Of a stretch of DNA of 64,000 bases, positions 52,025 through 60,814 are shown piece after piece (positions within the stretch are counted from its first letter, which is position 1; the number at the start of each line of letters is the position of its first letter). The notes under the pieces were generated by a model that was not told where the DNA came from, searched no databases, and saw only the letters and a program-made list of their open reading frames with translations. A program made the position numbers and the translations under genes. The DNA is from Rhizobium sp. NXC14 (GTDB lineage Bacteria; Pseudomonadota; Alphaproteobacteria; Rhizobiales; Rhizobiaceae): assembly GCF_002117485.1 (NCBI RefSeq), contig NZ_CP021032.1, positions 186,001 through 250,000 on the forward strand, in the 5' to 3' direction.

Positions 52025-53374
52025 ATGGTTCAAAAACACGTCACGTTCGGCATTATGCTGCAGGGGCCTGGCGGCCATATGAATGCCTGGAAACATCCGA
52101 GCGTCCCGGCCGATGCCAGCGTCAATTTCGACTTCTTCGTCGACACCGCGCGCAAGGCGGAGGCAGCCGGCATCGCCTTCGCCTTTGTCGCCGACGGACT
52201 CTATATCAACGAGCAGTCGATCCCGCATTTCCTCAACCGGTTCGAGCCGATCGCCATTCTCTCGGCGTTGGCGGCTTCGACCTCGACGATCGGGCTTGTC
52301 GGCACGGTCTCGACCTCCTACAGCGATCCCTTCACCATCGCTCGCCAGTTCGCCTCGATCGATCTCATCAGCGGCGGCAGGGCAGGGTGGAATGCGGTGA
52401 CCTCGCCTCTCGAGGGTTCGGGTCGCAATTACAGCCGCGAGCATCCCGAGCATGAGCTGCGCTACGAGATCGCCGAGGATTATATCGATGCGATCAAGGG
52501 CCTCTGGGATTCCTGGGACGACGATGCTTTTGTGCGCAATCGCGAGACCGGCGTGTTTGTCGACAAGACGAAGATGCACCGCCTCAATCACAAGGGCCGC
52601 TTCTTCCGCATCGAGGGGCCGCTCAACATCGGCCGTTCGAAGCAGGGTCAGCCCGTCGTCTTCCAGGCCGGTGCTTCTGATTCCGGCATCAGACTGGCCG
52701 GCAAGCATGCCGATGCCGTCTTCACCAATGGCGGGCCGTTTGAAGAGGCTCAGGCCTTCTATCGCCAGCTGAAGGACAGCGTGATTGCACATGGCCGCAG
52801 TGCTGCGGAAGTCGGTGTCTATCCGGGCATCGGGCCGATCGTCGGCGCGACCGCTGATGAGGCGGAAGCCAAGTACCACGCGATCCGCAACCTCGTTACG
52901 ATCGAGGAGGCGCTTCTCTATCTCGGCCGCTTCTTCGATCACCATGATTTCAGCGTCTATCCGCTCGACGAAGAGTTCCCCGAACTCGGCGATATCGGCA
53001 GGAACAATTTCCGCGCTACCACCGATCGTATCAAAAGGACGGCGCGGGAAAAGGGGCTGACGCTCCGCCAGGTCGCGCTCGATGTAGCGACGCCGCGCAC
53101 CGCCTTCATCGGCACCGCCGAGCATATCGCAGAAGAGATCATCCGCTGGGTGGATCATGGCGCCGCTGACGGCTTCATCCTGGGCTTTCCCGTCATTGCC
53201 GAGGGCTTCGACGATTTTGCCAGATACGTCCTGCCGATCCTCACTGAGCGCGGCTATTTCGATCCTGTCCTCAGGGGCGCGACGCTGCGCGACCATCTGG
53301 GCCTAGCCTTCCGTCAAAGCCGCTATGCGACCGCGGCGGAGGAGTTCGAACGCGGAAAGGCAGTCGGCGCCTGA
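52025..53374 (+). CDS. NtaA/SnaA/DszA-type flavin monooxygenase (YtnJ-like)
   Basis: A 449-residue LLM monooxygenase of the NtaA/SnaA/DszA group: MLQGPGGHMNAWKHPSVPADASVNFDFF, FVADGLYINEQSIPHFLNRFEP, and RAGWNAVTSPLEGSGRNYSREHPEHELRYEIAEDYI are family hallmarks. In Bacillus, YtnJ and YxeK of this group cleave C-S bonds of N-acetyl S-substituted cysteines using FMNH2. It follows the first monooxygenase by 24 bases behind AAGGAGG. No reductase is fused; the FMN reductase at 63613 could serve. Confidence 0.9.
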   Translation: MVQKHVTFGIMLQGPGGHMNAWKHPSVPADASVNFDFFVDTARKAEAAGIAFAFVADGLYINEQSIPHFLNRFEPIAILSALAASTSTIGLVGTVSTSYSDPFTIARQFASIDLISGGRAGWNAVTSPLEGSGRNYSREHPEHELRYEIAEDYIDAIKGLWDSWDDDAFVRNRETGVFVDKTKMHRLNHKGRFFRIEGPLNIGRSKQGQPVVFQAGASDSGIRLAGKHADAVFTNGGPFEEAQAFYRQLKDSVIAHGRSAAEVGVYPGIGPIVGATADEAEAKYHAIRNLVTIEEALLYLGRFFDHHDFSVYPLDEEFPELGDIGRNNFRATTDRIKRTAREKGLTLRQVALDVATPRTAFIGTAEHIAEEIIRWVDHGAADGFILGFPVIAEGFDDFARYVLPILTERGYFDPVLRGATLRDHLGLAFRQSRYATAAEEFERGKAVGA

Positions 53375-53392
53375 GGCGCCGGCGAACCCGCC

Positions 53393-54592
53393 ATGGATGT
53401 CATCGCTCAGAACCCGCGCAGCAATGATCCGGTCGAGAAGGGCATCGCCCGCTATCTCGATGAGATCATCGCGCTACGACATGATCTGCACCAATATCCC
53501 GAGCTTGCGTTCCAGGAACTGAGGACCAGCAAGCTCGTGGCTTCCCGCCTTTCCTCCTGGGGCTACCAGGTGGCGACGGGCATTGCCGGTACCGGCATCG
53601 TCGCCACCCTCAGACGTGGCGAAGGCAAGAAGCAGGTCGGCATTCGGGCCGATATGGATGCACTGCCGATCGAGGAGGCCACCGACCTTGCCTATGCCAG
53701 CAGCAATCCCGGCGTCATGCATGCCTGCGGCCATGACGGGCATACCTCAATCCTGCTTGCCGCCGCCCGCTACCTCGCCGAAAGCGGCAATTTCAGCGGC
53801 ACGCTCAGGCTGATCTTCCAGCCGGCCGAGGAGATCGGCGCGGGCGCCCGCAAGATGATTTCGGAAGGGCTGTTCGAACGCTTTCCTGTCGATGCGGTCT
53901 TCGGGCTGCACAACTGGCCGGGTGTCCCGGCGGGCCAGTTCGGCTTCGTCACAGGCCCCGCCATGGCCTCGGTCGACCAGGCGGTGATCAGTATCCTCGG
54001 CAAGGGTGGCCACGGCGCCGAACCTCACCGCGCCGTCGACCCGATATTGGCTTCCGCTTCCTTCATCACTGCGCTGCAGAGTGTCGTTTCTCGCAATGTC
54101 GATCCGCAGGACATGGCCGTCGCCACCGTCGGCTCGATCCATGCGGGCTCCGCCTCGAACGTAATTCCGGAAAGCGTGGAGATGAAGCTTACCATGCGGG
54201 CCTTCAGCGAGCCGGTCCGGCAGCTGCTGCAGGAGCGCATTCCAGCCCTTGCCCGGGCCCAGGCCGAAAGCTTCGGCGCGGAAGCGGACGTGAATTATCG
54301 GCTCGGCTTTCCGGCGCTGGTCAACCATGCCAAGGAGACGGCATTTGCTCGCGACGTCGCCTATGACGCTCTCGGCCTTGCTGCGATCGAGAAGGATTTC
54401 CGGCCGAGAACCGCGAGCGAGGATTTCGCCTTCATGCTGCAGGCCAATCCCGGCAGCTACCTCTTCGTCGGTAATGGCGACAGCGCTCCTCTCCACAGCG
54501 CCCACTACGATTTCAACGACGCGATCATTGCGCCCGCCGCCCGCTACTGGGTCCGGCTCGCAGAAACCTTCCTCACTGAAGACAACGGGTGA
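53393..54592 (+). CDS. M20-family amidohydrolase/deacylase
   Basis: A 399-residue metallohydrolase of the M20D (hippurate/N-acyl-amino-acid) family: RADMDALPIEEATDLAYASS, GVMHACGHDGHTSILL with the metal ligands, IFQPAEEIGAGARKMI, and EDFAFMLQANPGSYLFVGNG. In the YtnL/YxeP operons this enzyme removes the N-acetyl group from the cysteine derivative. Here it sits between the monooxygenases and the acetyltransferase, matching that pathway. The start codon ATG 53393 follows GGCGAACC, a weak site, 18 bases after the previous stop. Confidence 0.9.
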   Translation: MDVIAQNPRSNDPVEKGIARYLDEIIALRHDLHQYPELAFQELRTSKLVASRLSSWGYQVATGIAGTGIVATLRRGEGKKQVGIRADMDALPIEEATDLAYASSNPGVMHACGHDGHTSILLAAARYLAESGNFSGTLRLIFQPAEEIGAGARKMISEGLFERFPVDAVFGLHNWPGVPAGQFGFVTGPAMASVDQAVISILGKGGHGAEPHRAVDPILASASFITALQSVVSRNVDPQDMAVATVGSIHAGSASNVIPESVEMKLTMRAFSEPVRQLLQERIPALARAQAESFGAEADVNYRLGFPALVNHAKETAFARDVAYDALGLAAIEKDFRPRTASEDFAFMLQANPGSYLFVGNGDSAPLHSAHYDFNDAIIAPAARYWVRLAETFLTEDNG

Positions 54593-55134
54593 TGAGTGAT
54601 ATGAGCGATACGTTTCTCTATACGAGCCCTCTTGATCTGCGCGCCAAGCCGCTGATCGATGAACTGATCCACGAATATGACAGCCGCTACGGCACCTATT
54701 TCAATGCCGAAGGCGCCGCAGCCGAATTGAACCGGTATCCTCCTGAAGCCTTCGCGCCGCCCCACGGCAATTTTCTGCTGCTGATCCGCAATGGCGAAAC
54801 CATCGGCGGCGGCGCCTTCAAGCACTACGACGATCGCACGGCCGAGTTCAAACGCATCTGGACGCGCTCCGATCTGCGCCGCCAGGGGCTTGCCCGCAAG
54901 GTGCTGGTGGAGCTGGAGGCCCAGGCGGCCCGCCAAGGTTATGGCAGGATCTATCTGACGACCGGTTTCCGCCAGCCCGAGGCCGTCGGACTTTATCTGA
55001 ACTATGGCTACACCGCGCTCTTCGACACGGCGGCCGATCCCGAGATCTACAAGAGCCTGCCCTTTGAGAAGGACATCACCCATCTCGCCGTGCCGGCTTT
55101 CGAAAGCGAACCGCGCCTGAAAGTGGCCGGCTGA
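54592..55134 (+). CDS. GNAT-family N-acetyltransferase (YtmI-like)
   Basis: A roughly 180-residue GNAT protein. The acetyl-CoA binding motif is seen as RIWTRSDLRRQGLARKVLVELEAQAARQGYGRIYLTTGFRQPEAVGLYLNYGYTALF. The start at 54592 overlaps the deacylase stop (TGATG); ATG 54601 is an alternative. In the analogous Bacillus operons, YtmI N-acetylates S-substituted cysteines before the monooxygenase step. A deacylase and acetyltransferase in the same operon only makes sense as a protect-cleave-deprotect scheme. Confidence 0.87.
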   Translation: MSDMSDTFLYTSPLDLRAKPLIDELIHEYDSRYGTYFNAEGAAAELNRYPPEAFAPPHGNFLLLIRNGETIGGGAFKHYDDRTAEFKRIWTRSDLRRQGLARKVLVELEAQAARQGYGRIYLTTGFRQPEAVGLYLNYGYTALFDTAADPEIYKSLPFEKDITHLAVPAFESEPRLKVAG

Positions 55135-55179
55135 AATCTCTGAAACGGCAAGTCAGACAATCATAAAAGGGAAATGAGA

Positions 55180-56955
55180 ATGGCACTGACGACGGATTTC
55201 GCGGGCCTTGAGCCCGGCAGCAGGACGGCAGAACCCAGGCAGGACACTTCCCGTTACCGCATCGTCCCGGCCCGCCATCCCGAGCGGTTGGCCGGCACGG
55301 TATTCGCGGCCATCGTCATCGTCTCGGTGCTTTATTCCATCTTCACCAATCCACGCTGGGGTTGGGGCGTCTTTGCCGAATGGTTTTTCGCCGAGCCCGT
55401 GCTCGTCGGCCTTGGCAGGACGCTGCTCCTGACTGCGCTCGCCGCCGTTTCGGGTTCCATCCTCGGAACGGCTCTGGCGCTCGCCCGCGTTTCAAAGTCG
55501 CCGCTGCTGTCAGGCCTTTCCTGGGGCTACATCTGGCTACTGCGCTCGATTCCCATGATCGTGCTGCTGTTGATATTGAACAATCTCGGCTATCTCTACG
55601 AAACGATCAGGATCGGCGTTCCCTTCACCGACACGCTGCTGTTCGACTACCCCACCGTACAATTGCTGACGCCCTTTGCTGCCGCTTATCTCGGCCTCAC
55701 GCTCAACCAGTCGGCCTTCTTCGCCGAGATCGTTCGCGGCGGCATTCTGTCGGTGGATCATGGGCAGCTGGAGGCCGCCGCCGCGCTTGGTCTGCCGCGC
55801 CGCCGCCAGGCCTTCCGCATCGTGCTGCCGCAAGCCATGCGCTCCATCCTGCCGACCGGCTTCAACGAGCTCATCGGTTTGGCGAAAAGCACCTCCGTGG
55901 TCTATGTGCTGGCGCTGCCGGAGCTTTTTTATACCGTCCAGGTGATCTATCGCCGTAATCTCGAAGTCATTCCGCTGCTGATGGTCGCAACCGTCTGGTA
56001 TTTGATCATCATGACCGTGCTCTCGGTCGCCCAGCACTATATCGAGCGCTATTTCTCCAAGGGCGCCGTGCGCAATCCGACGCCGCTGCCCTTCCAGGCA
56101 TTCCTGGAGCGCTTCCGCCGTCCGCTGCCGGCCCTCGACAACACGACCGATAGGACACGCAATCTCAGTTTTCATGACGCCACGGCACTGCGGACAGGCG
56201 GTGCGGTGCGCATCCATGGTATCTCCAAAAGCTTCGGTTCGCTGAAGGTGCTCGACGACGTCGAGCTCAACCTGGCGGCGGGCAGCGTGACCGCCATCCT
56301 GGGTCCTTCCGGATCGGGAAAGTCGACCCTGCTGCGCTCCATCAACCACCTGGAGCGTGTCGACGAGGGCTTCATCTCGGTCGACGGCGATTTCGTTGGC
56401 TACAGCAGGAAAGGCGATACGCTCTATGAGCTCAAGGAAAAGGATATCCTCAAGCGCCGTGCCGATATCGGCATGGTCTTCCAGAGCTTCAACCTCTTCC
56501 CGCATCTGAGCGTTCTCGAAAACTTGATCGAGGCGCCGATCCAGGTCCGCGGCATCGGCCGTGAAGAGGCCGTGCAGCTGGCGCAGGAGCTTCTCGCCCG
56601 CGTCGGCCTCAGCGACAAGATCAACGCCTATCCGCGCCAACTCTCCGGCGGCCAGCAGCAGCGCGTCGCGATCGCCCGGGCATTGGCGCTCCGCCCCAAG
56701 GTGCTGCTGTTCGACGAGCCGACCTCCGCACTCGATCCCGAACTGGTCGGCGAAGTGCTCGACGTCATCAAGGAGCTGGCCCGCACCGGCACGACGCTCG
56801 TCATCGTCACCCATGAAATCGGTTTTGCCCGCGAGGTCGCCGACACCGTCGTCTTCATGGAAAGCGGCCGTATTCTTGAGGCCGGCCCGCCGGCCCGGAT
56901 TTTCACCCAGGCCGAGCATCCCCGCACACGCGAGTTCCTCGCAAAGGTTCTCTAG
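55180..56955 (+). CDS. Polar amino-acid ABC transporter, fused permease-ATPase
   Basis: A 591-residue fusion. Residues about 35-300 form a HisM/TcyL-type permease ([51 protein letters not shown]). Residues about 340-591 form a HisP/GlnQ-type ATPase: Walker [27 protein letters not shown], signature [15 protein letters not shown], Walker [15 protein letters not shown]. Normally these are separate proteins. ATG 55180 was preferred because AAGGG is seven to eight bases away; ATG 55174 is too close. With two binding proteins downstream it forms the importer of this cluster. Confidence 0.92.
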   Translation: MALTTDFAGLEPGSRTAEPRQDTSRYRIVPARHPERLAGTVFAAIVIVSVLYSIFTNPRWGWGVFAEWFFAEPVLVGLGRTLLLTALAAVSGSILGTALALARVSKSPLLSGLSWGYIWLLRSIPMIVLLLILNNLGYLYETIRIGVPFTDTLLFDYPTVQLLTPFAAAYLGLTLNQSAFFAEIVRGGILSVDHGQLEAAAALGLPRRRQAFRIVLPQAMRSILPTGFNELIGLAKSTSVVYVLALPELFYTVQVIYRRNLEVIPLLMVATVWYLIIMTVLSVAQHYIERYFSKGAVRNPTPLPFQAFLERFRRPLPALDNTTDRTRNLSFHDATALRTGGAVRIHGISKSFGSLKVLDDVELNLAAGSVTAILGPSGSGKSTLLRSINHLERVDEGFISVDGDFVGYSRKGDTLYELKEKDILKRRADIGMVFQSFNLFPHLSVLENLIEAPIQVRGIGREEAVQLAQELLARVGLSDKINAYPRQLSGGQQQRVAIARALALRPKVLLFDEPTSALDPELVGEVLDVIKELARTGTTLVIVTHEIGFAREVADTVVFMESGRILEAGPPARIFTQAEHPRTREFLAKVL

Positions 56956-57045
56956 CGTCGACAGCGCTGGCGAAGGCCGGGCTGCGACGGGCTGCTCTGG
57001 TCGAATGACAACAAGCACAATCTCAAGATGAAACGGAGAAGGGGC

Positions 57046-57990
57046 ATGACATTTACTGATAGAGTAAAGCTTTTGATAGCAGGAGCCGTCACCATTGGTG
57101 CGATCGGTTTCGGCTCCGCTCAGGCGCAGCAGAAGTTCGATCTCAGCCCCGAACAGCCGAACCGGCTGCGGGTGGAAAAGAACGAGAAGCGCATTGCGGA
57201 AATCAAGGACTTCAAGTTCGTCGAAAACGGCGTCTTCACCGTCGGAATCAGCACGAGCGGCAATCTGCCGCTGCACGACTATGCCTCCGATTCCAAGACC
57301 GTCATCGGCTATGACGTCGATCTCGCGCAGGCGATCGCCGACAGTTTGGGCTTGAAGCTCAATCTCGTGTCCGTCGCATGGGCGGATTGGCCGCTCGGGC
57401 TCACCTCCGGCAAGTTCGACGCGGTGATATCGAACGTGACGGTCACGGAAGAGCGTAAGGAAAAGTTCGATTTCTCGACCTACCGCAAGGATGAGCTCGG
57501 TTTCTACGTCAGGGCCGATAACCCGATCACTTCGATCAAGGAGCCGAAGGATATTGCCGGTCTGAAGGTCATCACCGATGCTGGCACCAACCAAGAGAAG
57601 ATCCTGCTGGAGTGGGATCGGAGGAACGTTGCGGCCGGCCTGAAGCCGATCGAGGTGCAATATTACGATGACGACGCGGTCAAGGATCTCGCCGTCCAGT
57701 CCGGCAGGGCCGACGCCGTCTTCAGCGTCAACGCGACCCAGGCCTATGCTGCTGGCATCAACGGCAAGACCAAGCTCGTCGGCACGGTCAGCGGCGGTTG
57801 GCCGATCACCGCCGAGATTGCCGTCACCACGCGCAAGGGCAGCGGCCTTGCCGCGCCGGTCACCGATGTCGTCAACGATCTGATCGCCAGCGGCGCCTAT
57901 AAGAAGATCCTCGATACCTGGAATCTCGGTCCTGAGGCGATCGACAAGGCCCAGACCAACCCACCCGGCCTGCCGAAGAGCGGTTCGTAA
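57046..57990 (+). CDS. Amino-acid ABC transporter binding protein A (family 3)
   Basis: A 314-residue SBP family 3 protein with signal peptide (RVKLLIAGAVTIGAIGFGSAQAQ, cleavage AQA-QQ). The ligand region includes VIGYDVDLAQAIADSLGLKLNLVSVAWADWPLGLTSGKFDAVISNVTVTEERKEKFDFSTY. ATG 57046 follows GGAGAAGGGG; an ATG 18 bases upstream lacks a site. It is homologous along its full length with the next gene. Together they may widen the substrate range of the fused transporter. The likely ligand is a cysteine derivative. Confidence 0.92.
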   Translation: MTFTDRVKLLIAGAVTIGAIGFGSAQAQQKFDLSPEQPNRLRVEKNEKRIAEIKDFKFVENGVFTVGISTSGNLPLHDYASDSKTVIGYDVDLAQAIADSLGLKLNLVSVAWADWPLGLTSGKFDAVISNVTVTEERKEKFDFSTYRKDELGFYVRADNPITSIKEPKDIAGLKVITDAGTNQEKILLEWDRRNVAAGLKPIEVQYYDDDAVKDLAVQSGRADAVFSVNATQAYAAGINGKTKLVGTVSGGWPITAEIAVTTRKGSGLAAPVTDVVNDLIASGAYKKILDTWNLGPEAIDKAQTNPPGLPKSGS

Positions 57991-58000
57991 TAGTCGGCTT

Positions 58001-58025
58001 ACGGACCGGCATCTCGCCGGTCCGT
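58001..58025 (+). promoter_or_regulatory. Hairpin between the two binding-protein genes
   Basis: ACGGACCGGC (58001-58010), loop ATCTC, GCCGGTCCGT (58016-58025): a perfect 10-bp stem without a T-run, 11 bases after the first binding-protein stop. Fits the pattern of hairpins behind binding-protein genes in this window. Confidence 0.6.
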
Positions 58026-58060
58026 CTCTGCCTTTCTGTGCAAACGGAGACATATCGAGC

Positions 58061-58999
58061 GTGACGACCTTTCCAGCAATCCGTACCCTCTTCCTCACAG
58101 CGCTGACGGCAATCTTGACCGGGCTCGGCGCAGCACATGCCTCCGATGAATTCGACTTGAGCCCGCAGCAGCCGGCCAGGCTTCATGCCGCCAGGAACGA
58201 TGCGGCCGTCGCCGCGATCCCGAAGGATTTCAAGTTCGTCACGCCTGGCAAATTCACCATCGCCGTCAGCCCCGGCGGTCCGCCGCTTGCCACCTATGCC
58301 ACCGACGCCAAGACCGTGGTGGGGGCCGATCCCGACTATGCCTATGCCATCGCCGATAGCCTCGGCCTGACGCTAGAGATCGCGCCGGTCGCCTGGATCG
58401 ACTGGCCGCTCGGGCTTACCTCGGGCAAATATGATGCCGTCATCTCCAATGTCGGTGTGACCGAGCAGCGCAAGGAGAAGTTTGATTTCTCCACCTACCG
58501 CCAGGGCCTGCACGGTATCTTCGTGAAATCCGATAGTCCCATCACCTCGATCAAGGAGCCGAAGGATGCAGCGGGCCTCAGGATCATCGTCGGCGCCGGC
58601 ACCAATCAGGAGCGAATCCTGGTGAAGTGGAGCGAAGAGGACGTCGCCGCCGGCCTGAAGCCGATCGAGCTGCAATATTACGACGATGAGGCGGCGAGCC
58701 TGCTTGCGCTTCGTTCCGGCCGGGCCGATGTCATCGTTCAGCCGCATGCCCAGCTCGTCTTCATTGCCGCGCGCGACAAGAACATCAAGCGCGTCGGCAC
58801 GCTGAGCGCAGGCTGGCCAGATCGTTCTGATGTCGCCATCGCCACCCGCAAGGGAACCGGGCTCGCCGATGCGCTGACCATCGCCACCAATGGCCTGATC
58901 CAGGACGGAACGTACAAACGGATACTCGAACACTGGCATCTTTCCGAGGAAGCCTTGCCCGCATCCGAGACCAATCCGCCCGGCCTGCCGAAATATTGA
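58061..58999 (+). CDS. Amino-acid ABC transporter binding protein B (family 3)
   Basis: A 312-residue paralog of the gene at 57046. It has a GTG start (58061) after ACGGAG, and a signal peptide (FLTALTAILTGLGAAHA). Matching stretches include FDLSPQQPARL, ADSLGLTLEIAPVAWIDWPLGLTSGKYDAVISNVGVTEQRKEKFDFSTYR, SITSIKEPKD-type and the terminal ETNPPGLPKY. This tandem duplication with divergent N-terminal parts suggests two related ligands. Downstream is a third monooxygenase, 15 bases on. Confidence 0.92.
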   Translation: MTTFPAIRTLFLTALTAILTGLGAAHASDEFDLSPQQPARLHAARNDAAVAAIPKDFKFVTPGKFTIAVSPGGPPLATYATDAKTVVGADPDYAYAIADSLGLTLEIAPVAWIDWPLGLTSGKYDAVISNVGVTEQRKEKFDFSTYRQGLHGIFVKSDSPITSIKEPKDAAGLRIIVGAGTNQERILVKWSEEDVAAGLKPIELQYYDDEAASLLALRSGRADVIVQPHAQLVFIAARDKNIKRVGTLSAGWPDRSDVAIATRKGTGLADALTIATNGLIQDGTYKRILEHWHLSEEALPASETNPPGLPKY

Positions 59000-59014
59000 T
59001 CAGGAAGGCATGAC

Positions 59015-60049
59015 ATGAGCGGCCGCGATATATCGATCAGCCATATCGGCTTCCTCACCCCCGGCAATTATCCCGACGATGATCCCTTGTCGGGATTGGA
59101 GCAGACGCTTCAGCAACTGCAATATGGCGAGGAGCTGGGCTTCGACAGCGCCTGGGTCCGCCAGCGGCATCTGGAGCCGGGGATCTCGTCCGCCAGCGCA
59201 TTTCTGGCGGCGGCCACACAGCGCACCAGCCGGATCGAGCTCGGGACCGCGGTCATTCCGATTGGTTATGAAAGCCCTTACCGGCTGGCCGAAGATCTTG
59301 CGACGGTCGATGTCCTCTCGCGCGGACGGCTGAACATCGGCGTCAGTGCCGGCCGGCCGCTGCATGCCGAACTGATCGGCCCGCTCGCCTTTGACGGCGA
59401 CTGGACGCGTTACGATTTCTCGCATGATCGCGTGCTGCGCTTCGCCGATAATCTGCGCGGCGCCTATCTCGGAGATGATGAGACCGTCATCAAGACACCC
59501 TTCGGCCCGCAGCGGCCACGCCTGCAGCCTTTTGCCAAAGGTTTGATCGACCGCATCTGGTATGGCGGCGGGTCGCAGCGCTCGGCCGAATGGGCCGGCC
59601 GCAATGGCTTCAACCTATTGACCGGCAACGTCATAACCGGGGAGGGAACCGACGATTTCTTCGTCGCCCAATCCAGGCTCATAGAGACCTATCACGCCAC
59701 CGGAACTGAGCGCCGCGTCGCTCTCGGCCGCGTCATCGTGCCTTTCGACAGCGCCGATGCGGCCACACGCCGCCGTTACCGCGACTATGCCGACGGCCGC
59801 CATCAGCGGACGCTCTCGCCGCAAGGCGACCGGCGAACCTTGTTCGCCCGGGATATCGTCGGCACGTCGGAGGAGATATTGGAGCGGCTATTTTCAGATC
59901 CGATTCTGCCCGAGGTCAGCGAACTGAGGCTGGAACTCCCCTACGAGTTCGAGCATGAGCAATATCGCCAGATCCTCCACGATTTCGTGACAACGATCGC
60001 ACCCGCGCTCGGATGGAAAGCGCAAGCCGGAATTCGCGCCGCTTCCTAA
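59015..60049 (+). CDS. LLM-class flavin-dependent monooxygenase (third)
   Basis: A 344-residue luciferase-like protein: LGFDSAWVRQRHLEPGISSASAFLAAATQRTSRIELGTAVIPIGYESPYRLAEDLATVDVLSRGRLNIGVSAGRP contains the FMN barrel pattern. ATG 59015 follows AGGAAGG. It is the last of the three monooxygenases in the operon and resembles alkanesulfonate/alkanal-type enzymes. It may oxidise a product of the first two or a different thiol-containing substrate. Substrate unknown. Confidence 0.87.
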   Translation: MSGRDISISHIGFLTPGNYPDDDPLSGLEQTLQQLQYGEELGFDSAWVRQRHLEPGISSASAFLAAATQRTSRIELGTAVIPIGYESPYRLAEDLATVDVLSRGRLNIGVSAGRPLHAELIGPLAFDGDWTRYDFSHDRVLRFADNLRGAYLGDDETVIKTPFGPQRPRLQPFAKGLIDRIWYGGGSQRSAEWAGRNGFNLLTGNVITGEGTDDFFVAQSRLIETYHATGTERRVALGRVIVPFDSADAATRRRYRDYADGRHQRTLSPQGDRRTLFARDIVGTSEEILERLFSDPILPEVSELRLELPYEFEHEQYRQILHDFVTTIAPALGWKAQAGIRAAS

Positions 60050-60116
60050 ATCTCGCCAAACCGATGATCTGCGCCATTCGATGGCTGAACAATCACTCTA
60101 CGAGGAACATTCATCA

Positions 60117-60713
60117 GTGACCAAAACGGTAGAATACTTCTTTTCAATCGGCTCGCCCTGGTCATACATCGGTTTCGACGCCTTTACCGAGCTGACGGCG
60201 CAGAACGACGTCCTCATCACTCCCTATCTGACGACGGTGGTCGAGGAAAACGGCGGCATCTTTTCGCGCAACCGCCCAGAAATACGCCGCGCTTACTGGA
60301 CTCGGGATCTCAAACGCTGGGCCCGTGTGCGCGGCAAGGAATTGTTCCTCGAGCATCGCCCCGAGCTCAGCGACCCAACACCGGCGTCCCTCTTCGTGAT
60401 TGCGGCCTATCTCGACGGGCAGGACTGGATCGGCGTGGCCCGTGCTCTGCAGCATGCCTTCTGGAGCGAGGCGAAGGATATAGGCAAGGCGGATGTGCGC
60501 GAGGCGATCGTTAACGCCGCCGGTTTCAATGGCGCCGTGCTGCTCAGGCGCCAGGCAGACGACGATGTTCAGAACAAATGGTCGGCCGACCGCGTGCATG
60601 CGCGCGACAGCGGCGTCTTCGGCTTCCCGACCTACGTCCATGACGGCGAACTCTATTGGGGGCAGGACAATCTGCCTTTTCTCGAACGTCATCTCCGCGG
60701 CGACAGGCCTTAG
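60117..60713 (+). CDS. DsbA-like 2-hydroxychromene-2-carboxylate isomerase family protein
   Basis: A 198-residue thioredoxin-fold protein of the HCCA isomerase/DsbA family: VEYFFSIGSPWSYIGFDAFTELT at the N-terminus, and GVFGFPTYVHDGELYWGQDNLPFLERHL at the C-terminus. The family uses glutathione in a redox-neutral isomerisation or conjugate handling. GTG 60117 was chosen after GAGGA; an in-frame ATG at 60081 would add 12 residues. It follows the monooxygenase by about 67 bases, so may share its operon and handle a thiol-adduct product. Confidence 0.8.
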   Translation: MTKTVEYFFSIGSPWSYIGFDAFTELTAQNDVLITPYLTTVVEENGGIFSRNRPEIRRAYWTRDLKRWARVRGKELFLEHRPELSDPTPASLFVIAAYLDGQDWIGVARALQHAFWSEAKDIGKADVREAIVNAAGFNGAVLLRRQADDDVQNKWSADRVHARDSGVFGFPTYVHDGELYWGQDNLPFLERHLRGDRP

Positions 60714-60814
60714 AGACGGATTTTTTCAGAGAAGTCTATAAAATAGATAGTCTTTGTTCCCTGCTGTTGATGGCCTTCGCTAGATTGGCGTGGTTGATGG
60801 GGAAAATCGCACGC

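Noticed and set aside
55537..58098. 853-codon minus-strand frame
   Set aside because: It runs opposite the permease-ATPase fusion and the first binding protein, both with clear motifs; it reflects GC-rich codon bias.
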